A DNA stretch of 56,003 nt from an uncultured Pelagibacteraceae bacterium (GCA_902541315.1 CACBQF010000006.1:1-56003), one strand, 5' to 3'. Positions 19,231-31,913 are shown, counted from the stretch's first letter. Notes: generated by a model not told the origin, from the letters alone. Numbers and translations are program-made.

Positions 19231-19470
19231 AAAACCCCGTTTGCTTAATTAACAAAGTTAATTAGGCAGCAAGTGCGTAACTTTCGTTAGCAATTATAAA
19301 TAGCCCTTTTCGGAGGTACAATTCCGAACGAAAGAATAGCTTTTAGTCACCCGTCGAATCTAGTTCACCCCCATAAGTTGTAAATGGTGGAGGTGGTGGG
19401 TACTGCCCCCACGTCCGCAATGGTTATTACGAAATTCGTTTATCGTCATAGTTGGAAAACCAACATGATT
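19206..19470 (-). ncRNA. ssrA: Two-piece (circularly permuted) transfer-messenger RNA; tag ANESYALAA
   Basis: Read on the minus strand, the acceptor piece comes first. It includes a GTTGG-TTTT-CCAAC hairpin (19464-19451), a T arm GTGGG-GGCAGTA-CCCAC, and ends CACCTCC-ACCA at 19385. A 12-base spacer (19384-19373) follows, then the coding piece starting GGGGGTGAACTAGATTCGAC at 19372. GGGGGTG pairs with CACCTCC (seven pairs, one G-T), rebuilding the acceptor stem across the spacer. The tag frame at 19291-19262 reads GCT AAC GAA AGT TAC GCA CTT GCT GCC TAA: ANESYALAA. The ALAA ending and the permuted order match the alphaproteobacterial two-piece tmRNA. It rescues stalled ribosomes and tags proteins for proteolysis. 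The outer ends are approximate. Confidence 0.95.
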
Positions 19471-19498
19471 AATATAAAACTAATTCTTAAAGATTCAA
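19471..19498 (-). promoter_or_regulatory. Candidate promoter of ssrA
   Basis: On the minus strand TTGAAT (19498-19493) and TATATT (19476-19471) are separated by 16 bases. This puts a start near 19465, just where the first tmRNA hairpin begins. The -35 box ends about 10 bases from the divergent thyX ATG, so thyX must be transcribed from overlapping or upstream signals. Confidence 0.6.
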
Positions 19499-19508
19499 TA
19501 AATTATTC

Positions 19509-20456
19509 ATGAAATTAACTAAAGAACAACAACAGGAAATTAAAGATCAACAGTCTCAAGAAAATAAAACAAAAAGAGTTACTGTAGCAGAATTAGAAAA
19601 CATTCTTTATGAAGCAATTCCTATTTTAGATCATGGTTTTATTCGAGTGATTGATTATATGGGGGATGATACGTCAATAGTTCAAGCAGCAAGAGTTTCT
19701 TATGGCAAGGGTACTAAAAAAGTTTCAACTGACTCCGGATTAATAAAATATTTAATGAGGCACTGGCATAGTACCCCATTTGAAATGTGTGAAATTAAAT
19801 ATCATGTTAAACTTCCAATTTTTATTGCAAGACAATGGATCAGGCATAGAACAGCAAATGTAAATGAATATTCTGCAAGATATTCAATTTTAGACAAAGA
19901 ATTTTATTTACCTTCCTTAGAAAATTTAGCTGCACAATCTCAAAGTAATAGACAGGGTAGAGGTGACGTTCTTACAGGAGAGCAAGCAAAAAAAGTTCTA
20001 GACTTATTAAAGAAGGATGCCGAACAAACCTATGATAACTATGAAACTATGCTTAATGAAAGATATGATGGCTCAATAATAGATGAAAAACAAGTTGGTT
20101 TAGCCAGAGAGCTTGCAAGAATGAATTTGACTTTAAACACATACACTCAGTGGTATTGGAAAACAGATCTTTTAAATTTAATGAATTTTTTAAGATTAAG
20201 AGCAGATCATCATGCTCAATTTGAGATTAGAGCTTACGCAGATGCTATGCTTAATACAGTAAAAAAATGGGTTCCAATTACTTATGAAGCTTTTATGGAT
20301 TATAGAGTAGGTGGTACAGAAATCTCGTCTAAAGGTAAGAAAGTGATCCAAAAGTTAATAAGTGGAGAAAAAGTGCATATTGATAAATCAGGATTGTCAA
20401 AAAGAGAATGGAATGAGCTTATGTCTGTTTTAGAGCTTAAAGATAAATTGATTTAA
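19509..20456 (+). CDS. thyX: FAD-dependent thymidylate synthase
   Basis: ThyX methylates dUMP to dTMP with methylene-THF and reduced FAD, replacing the ThyA/DHFR route. The diagnostic ThyX motif RHR-x7-S is present as [13 protein letters not shown] (residues 112-124). Further family blocks are [20 protein letters not shown] upstream, and [31 protein letters not shown] downstream. At 315 residues it is longer than the 220-250 residue average, with an N-terminal charged extension of about 40 residues. Its 3' end overlaps the convergent Mrp gene by 20 bases. It starts only 10 bases from the ssrA -35 box. Confidence 0.97.
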   Translation: MKLTKEQQQEIKDQQSQENKTKRVTVAELENILYEAIPILDHGFIRVIDYMGDDTSIVQAARVSYGKGTKKVSTDSGLIKYLMRHWHSTPFEMCEIKYHVKLPIFIARQWIRHRTANVNEYSARYSILDKEFYLPSLENLAAQSQSNRQGRGDVLTGEQAKKVLDLLKKDAEQTYDNYETMLNERYDGSIIDEKQVGLARELARMNLTLNTYTQWYWKTDLLNLMNFLRLRADHHAQFEIRAYADAMLNTVKKWVPITYEAFMDYRVGGTEISSKGKKVIQKLISGEKVHIDKSGLSKREWNELMSVLELKDKLI

Positions 20457-21261
20457 TTTTTTTAGCTAAGTCTAAATAAATCTGTGATATTTCATTCTCT
20501 GGATAACTTTCGACAATAGGTTTTCCTTGATCTCCTGACTTACCAACTTCAGGATTAATTGGTATTTCAGCCAAAAATTTTTTATTAAATTCTTCCGCTG
20601 TTCTTTTAACTCCACCTTCTCCAAAAATTGCATATTTTTTTCCATCATCCCCTGTAAAAGAGCTCATATTATCTATAAGACCCAAAATTTTTACCCCAAG
20701 TTTGTCAAACATTTTTATTCCTCTTTTAACATCTAAAAGTGCTACTTCTTGTGGGGTAGATACTATGATTGCTCCATTAATTTCGATGCCTTGAGAAAAA
20801 GTTAATTGAGTATCACCAGTCCCGGGTGGCATATCTACAATTATAAAATCTAAATCTCTCCAATTTACTTTTTGAGCGAATGTTTTAATTGCACTTGTTA
20901 CCATTGGACCTCTCCATATCATTGGAGTTTTTTCATCTGTCAGAAAACCTATAGACATACATTGAATATCATATTTAATTATAGGCTCCAACTTTTGACC
21001 ATCACTCTTTGGTTTCTCATTTATCCCAAACATTTTGGGAATAGATGGTCCATATATATCAGCATCTAATATTCCAACTTTACAACCTATTTTTTTTAAA
21101 GCCAAAGCAAGATTTGTTGCAAAAGTTGACTTCCCGACTCCACCTTTAGCACTAGAAATTGCAATAGTAAATTTTGTTCCGTTAATTGGCTTTTTTTCAG
21201 TTGATTTTACACTCAACTTTCTTCGCATTGCGTCACTTAATTCCTGCTTTTCTTTAGGCAT
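20437..21261 (-). CDS. mrp: Mrp/NBP35-type P-loop ATPase (Fe-S carrier family), short form
   Basis: Mrp (ApbC) proteins are ParA-like ATPases that carry Fe-S clusters. The deviant Walker [16 protein letters not shown] is near residues 36-50, with [10 protein letters not shown] and [12 protein letters not shown] following, all typical of Mrp. The 274-residue form lacks the N-terminal MIP18 (DUF59) domain found in longer homologues. In the segment after NMSS, where many Mrp proteins have Cys-x-x-Cys for cluster binding, this one reads [16 protein letters not shown] without cysteines. Fe-S carrier activity is therefore less certain than the fold. It stands alone on the minus strand and overlaps the thyX end. 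Confidence 0.9.
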   Translation of the reverse strand: MPKEKQELSDAMRRKLSVKSTEKKPINGTKFTIAISSAKGGVGKSTFATNLALALKKIGCKVGILDADIYGPSIPKMFGINEKPKSDGQKLEPIIKYDIQCMSIGFLTDEKTPMIWRGPMVTSAIKTFAQKVNWRDLDFIIVDMPPGTGDTQLTFSQGIEINGAIIVSTPQEVALLDVKRGIKMFDKLGVKILGLIDNMSSFTGDDGKKYAIFGEGGVKRTAEEFNKKFLAEIPINPEVGKSGDQGKPIVESYPENEISQIYLDLAKKIKSIYL

Positions 21262-21313
21262 AACGTGATCTTACCTTGTTTTTCAGCATAAAGACATTAT
21301 ATAGATTGCCATA

Positions 21314-22417
21314 ATGTCAGATGATTTTAGACAAGGCGGCGGTAGTCCTTGGGGCAAGCCTCCAGGAGGTGGAAGCAGAAATGGTTCAGGTAGAGGACCA
21401 ACTCCACCAGATATCGATAAAATTATAAAAGAATTTCAAGAAAAAATAAAAAAATTTTTACCAGGTGGAAGTTCCTCTGGTGGAAAACAAGCTATTTTAG
21501 TTTTACTTATTTTAGGTTTTGTTTGGTTGGCAAGTGGTCTTTACAGAGTGTTGCCAGATGAGCAGGGTGTAGTTTTAAGATTTGGAAAGTTTGTGAAAAC
21601 TACTCAACCAGGATTAAATTACCACATACCTTTTCCTGTTGAATCAGTACTTACTCCAAAGGTTACAAAGGTGAATAGAATCGATATAGGTTTCAGGTCT
21701 GAGAGAGACAGTGGATTTTCTTCTCAGGGTGGTGTTGCTGATGTTCCACAAGAAAGCTTAATGTTAACTGGTGACGAAAATATTGTTAATATAGATTTCT
21801 CTGTTTTTTGGGTAATTAAAGATGCTGGAAATTTTCTATTTAAAATCCAGGATCCTGAGGGTACTGTAAAAGCTGCAGCAGAAACAGCAATGAGAGAAGT
21901 TATTGCCAGATCAGATATTCAACCTATTCTTACAGAAGGAAGATCTTTAATAGAAACTGATACTCAAGAGATTATTCAAAAAATTTTAGATGAATACACA
22001 AGTGGTATTCAAATCACCCAAGTACAAACACAAAAAGCTGATCCACCGGATCAAGTGATTGACGCTTTTAGAGATGTCCAAGCCGCAAGAGCCGATATGG
22101 AAAGATCGAAAAACGAAGCAGAAGCATATGCAAACGATGTGATACCAAGAGCTCGTGGTGAAGCTGCAAAAATATTACAAGCTGCTGAGGCATATAAAAA
22201 AGAAGTTGTTGCAAAAGCAGAAGGTGAAGCAAGTAGATTTTTAGCAATTTATAATGAGTATAAAAATGCAAAATCAGTTACACAAGAAAGAATGTATTTA
22301 GAGACAATGGAAAAAGTTTTAGCAGATATAGATAAAGTAATTATAGAAAAGAATGCTGGATCAGGTGTTGTACCTTATCTACCATTGCCTGAATTAAAAA
22401 AGAAAGTGACTAATTAA
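21314..22417 (+). CDS. hflK: FtsH protease regulator HflK
   Basis: HflK and HflC form a large SPFH cage in the inner membrane around the FtsH protease. This 367-residue protein has the typical Gly/Ser/Pro-rich cytoplasmic N-terminus (GGGSPWGKPPGGGSRNGSG), one transmembrane helix (about residues 57-75, AILVLLILGFVWLASGL), then the SPFH/band 7 domain starting YRVLPDEQGVVLRFGKFVKT. A long alanine-rich helical segment (DVQAARADMERSKNEAEAYAND) follows. The divergent mrp lies 52 bases upstream; hflC follows after three bases. The order hflK-hflC-DUF2065-degQ is standard in Proteobacteria. Confidence 0.96.
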   Translation: MSDDFRQGGGSPWGKPPGGGSRNGSGRGPTPPDIDKIIKEFQEKIKKFLPGGSSSGGKQAILVLLILGFVWLASGLYRVLPDEQGVVLRFGKFVKTTQPGLNYHIPFPVESVLTPKVTKVNRIDIGFRSERDSGFSSQGGVADVPQESLMLTGDENIVNIDFSVFWVIKDAGNFLFKIQDPEGTVKAAAETAMREVIARSDIQPILTEGRSLIETDTQEIIQKILDEYTSGIQITQVQTQKADPPDQVIDAFRDVQAARADMERSKNEAEAYANDVIPRARGEAAKILQAAEAYKKEVVAKAEGEASRFLAIYNEYKNAKSVTQERMYLETMEKVLADIDKVIIEKNAGSGVVPYLPLPELKKKVTN

Positions 22418-22420
22418 ATT

Positions 22421-23293
22421 ATGAATATGGGAAAAGTTATTGCTGGAATAGTTGTTGCCATAGCAGCAACATTATTTTTTTCAATATTTATTGTAAAAGA
22501 GGTAAATCAAGCTATCGTTTTACAGTTTGGTGATCCAAAAAGAATAATTGTAAAACCAGGTTTAAATTTTAAAATTCCATTTATCCAAAATGTAGTCTTT
22601 TTAGATAAAAGAATTTTAAACTTAGATACTCCACCAGAAGAAGTAATTGCCTCAGATCAAAAGAGATTAATCGTGGATGCTTTTGCAAGATTTCAAATAG
22701 TAGATCCTTTAAAATTTTATATTTCTGTAGGTAACGAGCGAGTAGCTAGATCAAGATTAGCAACAATTATTAATTCAAGAATTAGAAATGTTTTGGGTCA
22801 ACAAGAACTTCAAACTTTATTATCAGAGGATAGAACAAAACAAATGGCATTAATTCAAGAAGGGGTTAATAATGAAGCGGAAAACTTTGGGATAAAAATT
22901 AATGATGTAAGAATTAAAAGAGCAGATCTTCCCCAGGCAAACAGTGATGCGATCTTTAGAAGAATGCAGACTGAAAGGGAAAGAGAAGCAAAAGAATTTA
23001 GAGCAAGAGGTGCGGAGATGGCAGTAACGATCACTTCTACAGCTGACAAAGAAGTAACGGTGATTTTAGCTGACGCGCAAAAAAAATCAGAGATTATGAA
23101 GGGTGAGGGTGATGGTAAGAGAAATAATATATTTGCTAGCGCTTTTGGACAAGATCCAGAGTTTTTTGCGTTTTATCGAGCAATGCAAGCATATGAAAAA
23201 GCTTTAATAGGAGGTGAAACCTCATTGATTTTGTCACCTGACAGCGAGTTTTTTAAATTTTTCGGAAATATAAATCAGCCTCAATCAAATTAA
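22421..23293 (+). CDS. hflC: FtsH protease regulator HflC
   Basis: HflC is the partner of HflK in the FtsH-controlling membrane complex. The 290-residue protein starts with a single N-terminal transmembrane helix (about residues 5-25, KVIAGIVVAIAATLFFSIF). The SPFH domain (VNQAIVLQFGDPKRIIVKPGLNFKIPFIQ) and the conserved RMQTEREREAKEFRARGAE helix follow. The C-terminal segment FAFYRAMQAYEKAL, typical of HflC, is present. It lies three bases after hflK and seven before the DUF2065 gene, so one transcript is likely. Confidence 0.96.
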   Translation: MNMGKVIAGIVVAIAATLFFSIFIVKEVNQAIVLQFGDPKRIIVKPGLNFKIPFIQNVVFLDKRILNLDTPPEEVIASDQKRLIVDAFARFQIVDPLKFYISVGNERVARSRLATIINSRIRNVLGQQELQTLLSEDRTKQMALIQEGVNNEAENFGIKINDVRIKRADLPQANSDAIFRRMQTEREREAKEFRARGAEMAVTITSTADKEVTVILADAQKKSEIMKGEGDGKRNNIFASAFGQDPEFFAFYRAMQAYEKALIGGETSLILSPDSEFFKFFGNINQPQSN

Positions 23294-23299
23294 ACTATA

Positions 23300-23485
23300 A
23301 TGAGAGAATTGATCATTGCATTTGGTCTATTCTTATTTGTTGAGGGAATATTATATGCCATATTTCCATCAAAAATGAAGAGTATGTTGAAAAAATTGGA
23401 GCTAATTCCCTCAGGACAACTTAGAACTGGCGGATTAGTTTTTGCAATAATAGGTTTTATAATTATTTATTATGCGAAGATTTAA
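23300..23485 (+). CDS. Small DUF2065 membrane protein
   Basis: This 61-residue protein has two predicted membrane helices (ELIIAFGLFLFVEGILYAIF and GGLVFAIIGFIIIYYAKI) joined by a short basic loop with PSKMKSMLKKLELIP and SGQLRTGG. That layout and its position between hflC and degQ match the DUF2065 family. Its function is unknown; constant linkage to hflKC suggests a role in membrane protein quality control. Its last 14 bases overlap the degQ start, consistent with translational coupling. Confidence 0.85.
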   Translation: MRELIIAFGLFLFVEGILYAIFPSKMKSMLKKLELIPSGQLRTGGLVFAIIGFIIIYYAKI

Positions 23486-24890
23486 AAAAAAAATACGAGT
23501 TTTTCTAATATCTATTTTATTGTTATGTAATAATTCACTTTCCTCTTTTTCGAAGGAAATTCCAGGATCATTTGCTGATTTAGCAGAAAAATTAATGCCG
23601 TCAGTTGTAAATATTTCAACTACAACAACGGTTACCACTCAATCAAATCCCTTTCCATTTCAGTTTCCACCTGGCTCACCATTTGAAGACATGTTCAAAG
23701 AATTTGGAGCTCCCCAAGAAAGAAAGTCTGCTGCACTTGGATCAGGTTTTATTATTGATGAAAAAGGAATAGTAATTACTAACAACCACGTAATTCAGGA
23801 TGCAGAGGATATCATTGTAAGAGTTAATGGTGACAAAGAGTTTAAAGCTAAGGTAATTGGAGCAGATCCTCTCTCTGATATAGCTGTTTTAAAATTAGAT
23901 TCTAATGAGAAATTCATTCCAGTTAAATTTGGAAACTCTGATAAAGCAAGAATTGGCGATTGGGTAATTGCCATTGGTAATCCATTTGGATTTGGTGGGA
24001 CTGTTACATCTGGAATTATTTCAGCAAGAAATCGTTCATTAGGACTAACTCGATATGAAGATTACATACAAACAGATGCATCAATTAACTCTGGTAATTC
24101 TGGTGGCCCCCTTTTTGATTTAAATGGAGATGTAATAGGGATCAATACTGCAATTCTTGGAAGAAGTGGTTCTATTGGAATTGGCTTTGCAATACCATCT
24201 AACAGTGCAAAAATTGTAATAGATCAGTTGGTAAAATTTGGTGAAACCAAAAGAGGTTGGTTAGGTGTCAGAATTCAGGATGTTACAAAAGAAATTGCAG
24301 ATGTTGAAAATTTAGATGAGCCTAGAGGGGCATTAGTTGCCAGTGTTGCCGAAAATAGTCCTTCCCAAAAAGCTGGTGTAAAGGCAGGTGATATCATACT
24401 TGAATTTAATGGTGAAAAAATAAAAGAGATGAAAGAACTCCCAACAATCGTTGCTAGAACAGAAGTTGGAAAAAATGTAAAAGTAAAAATTTGGCGGAAT
24501 AAAAAAGAGATAATTAAAACAATCACACTTGGAAGATTAGAAACCTCAGAGGATTTTAAAGTCGCTGAGAAAAAAACTTCACCAAAAGAGACTTCAATAG
24601 ATGAACTAAAAATAAACGTAAGATTGATTAATAAAGAAGATATTAAAAGTAGAAATTTACCTAACCAAACATCAGGGTTGGTAATCACTAAAATTGAAAA
24701 CGATAGCCCACTTAAAGGATCTATTGAATCAAATAGTATTATTTTAGAGGCTCAAAAGAAAAAAATAAGATCAATAGATGACTTATCTGAAGTCGTAAAA
24801 AAAGTTTTAAATAGTGATCAAAAGACAATTTTATTGGTTATTTATAATAGTCAAAATCAAAGAAGATATATTGGTATTAAATTAAATTAA
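23472..24890 (+). CDS. degQ: Periplasmic Do-type serine protease (DegP/DegQ)
   Basis: This 472-residue protease degrades misfolded periplasmic proteins. An N-terminal signal peptide is clear (RRFKKKIRVFLISILLLCNNSLSSFS). The trypsin-like domain has the full catalytic triad: His in TNNHVIQ, Asp in PLSDIAVLKLD, Ser in NSGNSGGPLFD. Two PDZ regions follow: PDZ1 starts GWLGVRIQDV (about residue 258) and contains SPSQKAGVKAGDIILEFNGE. A more divergent PDZ2 occupies about residues 380-470. It overlaps the DUF2065 gene at its start; miaA starts four bases after it. Confidence 0.95.
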   Translation: MRRFKKKIRVFLISILLLCNNSLSSFSKEIPGSFADLAEKLMPSVVNISTTTTVTTQSNPFPFQFPPGSPFEDMFKEFGAPQERKSAALGSGFIIDEKGIVITNNHVIQDAEDIIVRVNGDKEFKAKVIGADPLSDIAVLKLDSNEKFIPVKFGNSDKARIGDWVIAIGNPFGFGGTVTSGIISARNRSLGLTRYEDYIQTDASINSGNSGGPLFDLNGDVIGINTAILGRSGSIGIGFAIPSNSAKIVIDQLVKFGETKRGWLGVRIQDVTKEIADVENLDEPRGALVASVAENSPSQKAGVKAGDIILEFNGEKIKEMKELPTIVARTEVGKNVKVKIWRNKKEIIKTITLGRLETSEDFKVAEKKTSPKETSIDELKINVRLINKEDIKSRNLPNQTSGLVITKIENDSPLKGSIESNSIILEAQKKKIRSIDDLSEVVKKVLNSDQKTILLVIYNSQNQRRYIGIKLN

Positions 24891-24893
24891 TTT

Positions 24894-25802
24894 ATGGATT
24901 TAAAATCCAAAATTATTTTAATCTATGGACCCACAGCATCAGGAAAATCAGAATTCGCAGTAAAACTTGCAAAAAAAATAAAGGGTGAAATTATAAATGC
25001 TGATAGTATGCAAATATATAAGGAGCTTAAGATTTTATCTGCTAGACCATCTAAAAAAGATTTCAAAAAGATTAAGCATCATTTATATGGATTTCAGTCT
25101 GTAAAAAAAAATTATTCATCAGGAGAATGGCTAAAAGCTGCAAAAAAAAAGATTTCCGACATTAAAAAGAGAAAGAATATTCCAATAATAGTTGGAGGTA
25201 CTGGTTTATATTTCAAAACGTTAACTGATGGGATAGTTAACATTCCGAAAATTCCAATTCAAATTAGAGAAAAAGTTAGGAAATTGAACAGTTCTGTGGG
25301 TAATAAAATTTTTCTAAAAAAATTAAAAAAACTTGATCCAAAAATTCAAGATTATGTCAATCCATCTGATACTCAAAGATTAATAAGAGCTTATGAAGTT
25401 AAACTATTTACCAAAAAAACATTACTTGAGTGGTTTAAGGCAACTAAATCAATTTTTGAAGATAAAGACTTTTATAAAATTTACATCGATTACCCTAGGG
25501 ATATTTTAGTAAATAAGATTCGTAACCGTGCTCAAAACATGATCAATAAAGGTGCCATTTTAGAGGCTAAAAAATTTTTGAACATGAGGGTTTCAAAAAA
25601 AAGAACAGCAACTAAGGCAATAGGCTTAATTGAAATTAAGGACTTTATTGATAAAAAAATTGAAATTAATGAGGTTATTGAAAGAATATCAATAAAGACT
25701 AGGCAATACGCTAAAAGACAGGTTACTTGGGGCAGAGGAAATATGATGGATTGGAACAAAATCAGGCATACTAGGCTGAACAACTTTCTTAAAAATATTT
25801 AG
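24894..25802 (+). CDS. miaA: tRNA dimethylallyltransferase
   Basis: MiaA adds a dimethylallyl group to A37 of tRNAs that read codons starting with U. The 302-residue protein has the P-loop GPTASGKSEFAVKLAK (residues 11-26), the DSMQIYKELKILSARP motif, IIVGGTGLYFKTLTDG, and NPSDTQRLIRAYEV in the middle. The C-terminal block is TATKAIGLIEIKDF with KTRQYAKRQVTWGRG, typical of MiaA. Its isoprenoid donor, DMAPP, is made by the pathway that begins with dxs in this window. It lies four bases after degQ and is probably the last gene of the hfl operon. Confidence 0.97.
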   Translation: MDLKSKIILIYGPTASGKSEFAVKLAKKIKGEIINADSMQIYKELKILSARPSKKDFKKIKHHLYGFQSVKKNYSSGEWLKAAKKKISDIKKRKNIPIIVGGTGLYFKTLTDGIVNIPKIPIQIREKVRKLNSSVGNKIFLKKLKKLDPKIQDYVNPSDTQRLIRAYEVKLFTKKTLLEWFKATKSIFEDKDFYKIYIDYPRDILVNKIRNRAQNMINKGAILEAKKFLNMRVSKKRTATKAIGLIEIKDFIDKKIEINEVIERISIKTRQYAKRQVTWGRGNMMDWNKIRHTRLNNFLKNI

Positions 25803-25856
25803 ATATTTTTTGACTTTACCTTGACCAATAAGCACAACTTCAGCTAGATTGCTTAA

Positions 25857-27623
25857 ATGTCTAAATTATATTCAGGAGCTGAAATTGTTTTTAAATGCCT
25901 TGAGGATCAAGACGTCGAATTTATTTTTGGTTATCCTGGAGGTGCAGTTCTTCCAATTTACGATGAATTAAAAAATCACTCTTCTATAAAGCATATATTA
26001 GTTAGACACGAACAAGGTGCCGGTCATGCAGCTGAGGGTTATGCAAGATCGTGTGGTAAACCTGGTGTTGTTCTAGTTACTTCTGGACCAGGAGCTACAA
26101 ATGTAGTTACAGCTTTGACTGATGCTTATATGGACTCGATACCATTAGTTTGTATCTCAGGACAAGTACCAACGCACTTGATAGGAACAGATGCCTTTCA
26201 AGAGTGTGATACAACAGGAATTACTAGACCATGCACAAAACATAATTGGTTAGTAAAAGATATTAAGGAACTATCAAAAACTCTTCATGAAGCCTTTAGA
26301 GTCGCCACAACAGGAAGACCAGGTCCTGTTTTAGTAGATATTCCAAAAGATATTCAATTCGCAAAAATTAAATATACGAAAACAAAAAAAGAAAAAAAAT
26401 CTAATGGAAAATTGCATAACAATTTTTCTCAAGATGAAATTAATGAATTAGTTGACTTAATTGCGAAAGCAAAAAAACCTGTAGTTTACACTGGTGGTGG
26501 AGTTATCAACTCTGGCCCAGAAGCAAGTGAATCATTAAGAGAGTTTGTGCGAATGGTTGGTTTCCCAATTACATCAACATTACAAGGTTTGGGAGCTTTT
26601 CCTGGTGACGATAGTCAGTTTATAGGTATGCTTGGTATGCATGGAACTTATGAAGCAAATAATGCTATGCATGATTGTGATCTATTGATAAATATTGGAG
26701 CAAGATTTGATGATAGGATAACTGGAAAGATAGATGAGTTTTCTCCGAAATCTAAAAAAGTTCATATTGATATTGATCCATCTTCGATAAATAAAATAAT
26801 TAAAGTTGATTTAGCGATCGTAGGTGATGTGAACGAGGTTCTTAAAGCAGCCGTTAAAACTATTAGTCAAAAAAAAAATGGTTTCAAAAATTCAAATAAA
26901 CAAAATGTTTCTAAATGGTGGGAAAAAATTGAAAAATGGAGAGAAAAAGATTCACTTGGTTTTATAAATAGTAAAGAGTTTATAAAACCCCAGCATGCGG
27001 TACAAAGATTATACGAATTAACAAAAAAACAAGACACGTTCATTACCACAGAAGTCGGTCAACACCAGATGTGGGCTGCACAACATTATAAATTTAATAA
27101 ACCAAATAGATGGATGACATCTGGTGGACTTGGAACAATGGGATATGGTCTCCCAGCTGCAGTAGGTGTTCAAATTGCGCATCCTGATAAGCTTGTCATT
27201 GATATTGCTGGCGAAGCATCAGTGCTGATGACCATTCAAGAAATGTCAACAGCAGTCCAGTATAATCTGCCAATTAAAATATTTGTTTTGAATAATCAAT
27301 ATATGGGAATGGTAAGGCAATGGCAGGAATTACTTCATGAAAAAAACTATTCCGAAAGTTATTCAGAGGCATTACCAGATTTCGTAAAATTAGCAGAGGC
27401 ATATGGATGTAAAGGTATTAAAGCTGATAACCCGGATGAATTAGATGTTAAAATTAATGAAATGTTAGAGCATAAAGGTCCAGTAATTTTTGATTGTAGA
27501 GTTGATCCTAATGAGAATTGCTTTCCAATGATACCATCAGGAAAACCTCACAATCAGATGATTTTAGGTCCAAATGATAAAAAAGATAATAAAATTTCAG
27601 GTAAAGGAAAAGCATTAGTTTAA
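25857..27623 (+). CDS. ilvB: Acetolactate synthase large subunit
   Basis: AHAS condenses two pyruvates, or pyruvate and 2-oxobutyrate, using ThDP and FAD in valine/leucine/isoleucine synthesis. The 588-residue protein has catalytic Glu52 in RHEQGAGHAAEGYAR, VTSGPGATNVVTALTDA, the FAD segment NIGARFDDRITGK, and the C-terminal ThDP motif. In that motif the metal-binding Asp of GD-x is replaced by Glu453 (DIAGEASVLM), while the distal NN pair (VLNNQYMGMVRQWQ) is kept. The ilvH ATG overlaps its stop by one base. A weak promoter-like TTGACC lies in the 54-base gap upstream. Confidence 0.97.
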   Translation: MSKLYSGAEIVFKCLEDQDVEFIFGYPGGAVLPIYDELKNHSSIKHILVRHEQGAGHAAEGYARSCGKPGVVLVTSGPGATNVVTALTDAYMDSIPLVCISGQVPTHLIGTDAFQECDTTGITRPCTKHNWLVKDIKELSKTLHEAFRVATTGRPGPVLVDIPKDIQFAKIKYTKTKKEKKSNGKLHNNFSQDEINELVDLIAKAKKPVVYTGGGVINSGPEASESLREFVRMVGFPITSTLQGLGAFPGDDSQFIGMLGMHGTYEANNAMHDCDLLINIGARFDDRITGKIDEFSPKSKKVHIDIDPSSINKIIKVDLAIVGDVNEVLKAAVKTISQKKNGFKNSNKQNVSKWWEKIEKWREKDSLGFINSKEFIKPQHAVQRLYELTKKQDTFITTEVGQHQMWAAQHYKFNKPNRWMTSGGLGTMGYGLPAAVGVQIAHPDKLVIDIAGEASVLMTIQEMSTAVQYNLPIKIFVLNNQYMGMVRQWQELLHEKNYSESYSEALPDFVKLAEAYGCKGIKADNPDELDVKINEMLEHKGPVIFDCRVDPNENCFPMIPSGKPHNQMILGPNDKKDNKISGKGKALV

Positions 27624-28171
27624 TGTCGAGTCCTAAATCAGCTTATAATATTCCAACCAAAAAAAGTAAATCTGGTACACATATTATCGTAGTCTGGGTA
27701 GATAATGAAGCTGGAGTGCTTGCAAGAGTAGTTGGATTGTTTTCCGGCAGAGGTTATAATATAGAGTCTTTAGCTGTAGCAGAGATTGATGCAACGAAAA
27801 ATATATCAAGAATTACTATTGTAACGACTGGAACACCTCAAGTAATTGATCAAATTAAATTACAATTGAAGAAATTAGTCCCAGTCCATAAAGTTGCAGA
27901 CTTTAAACGAGAGGATAAAAAAGTCATTTTTAAAGAAATGGCTCTGCTTAAAGTTGTGGGAAATAAAAGTAAAATTGATAAGTGTCTTAAAGCTTGCAAA
28001 ACTTTCAATCCAGTAATATTAGATAAAACAAAAAAATCTGTAGTAATTCAAATTACTGCTCTACGAAGAGAAATTGATAAAATGAATAAAAAGCTAAAGT
28101 CAAATGGACTTATAAGCACGTCTAGAACAGGTGCGATAGCTATGACTAGAGGTTCTGAAATATTTAAATAA
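27623..28171 (+). CDS. ilvH: Acetolactate synthase small (regulatory) subunit
   Basis: The small subunit activates IlvB and confers valine feedback control. The 182-residue protein begins with a 20-residue tail, then an ACT domain (THIIVVWVDNEAGVLARVVGLFSGRGYNIESL as its core pattern). A second ACT-like domain starts near EMALLKVVGNKSKIDKC. The ATG overlaps the ilvB stop by one base, as expected for subunits made in a fixed ratio. The symbol ilvN is used for the same protein in some genomes. ilvC follows 21 bases later behind a strong ribosome binding site. Confidence 0.96.
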   Translation: MSSPKSAYNIPTKKSKSGTHIIVVWVDNEAGVLARVVGLFSGRGYNIESLAVAEIDATKNISRITIVTTGTPQVIDQIKLQLKKLVPVHKVADFKREDKKVIFKEMALLKVVGNKSKIDKCLKACKTFNPVILDKTKKSVVIQITALRREIDKMNKKLKSNGLISTSRTGAIAMTRGSEIFK

Positions 28172-28178
28172 ATTTACT

Positions 28179-29215
<1,037 letters not shown>

Positions 29216-29253
29216 ACTTTTGTTTCAAATTGAGCTAATTTAGTTGATTTATT

Positions 29254-29281
29254 TTGCAATCTAAACGATAGGTTGTATATT
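29254..29281 (+). promoter_or_regulatory. Candidate promoter of leuA and the mre operon
   Basis: TTGCAA (29254-29259) and TATATT (29276-29281) are spaced by 16 bases in the ilvC-leuA gap. The start would be near 29288, leaving only about a 10-base leader before the 29299 ATG. This is a pattern match in AT-rich DNA only. Confidence 0.4.
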
Positions 29282-29298
29282 TCTTGAAAAATAATTTT

Positions 29299-31910
<2,612 letters not shown>

Positions 31911-31913
31911 AAG

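Noticed and set aside
24275..24688. A 137-codon open frame on the minus strand
   Set aside because: It lies wholly inside degQ, whose protease and PDZ motifs are unmistakable; the frame has a hydrophobic, repetitive product typical of antisense shadows in AT-rich genes.
25803..25856. Promoter for ilvB with TTGACC in the miaA-ilvB gap
   Set aside because: The matching -10 is poor (TAGATT at an 18-base spacing) and very close to the start codon; I could not support it beyond chance.
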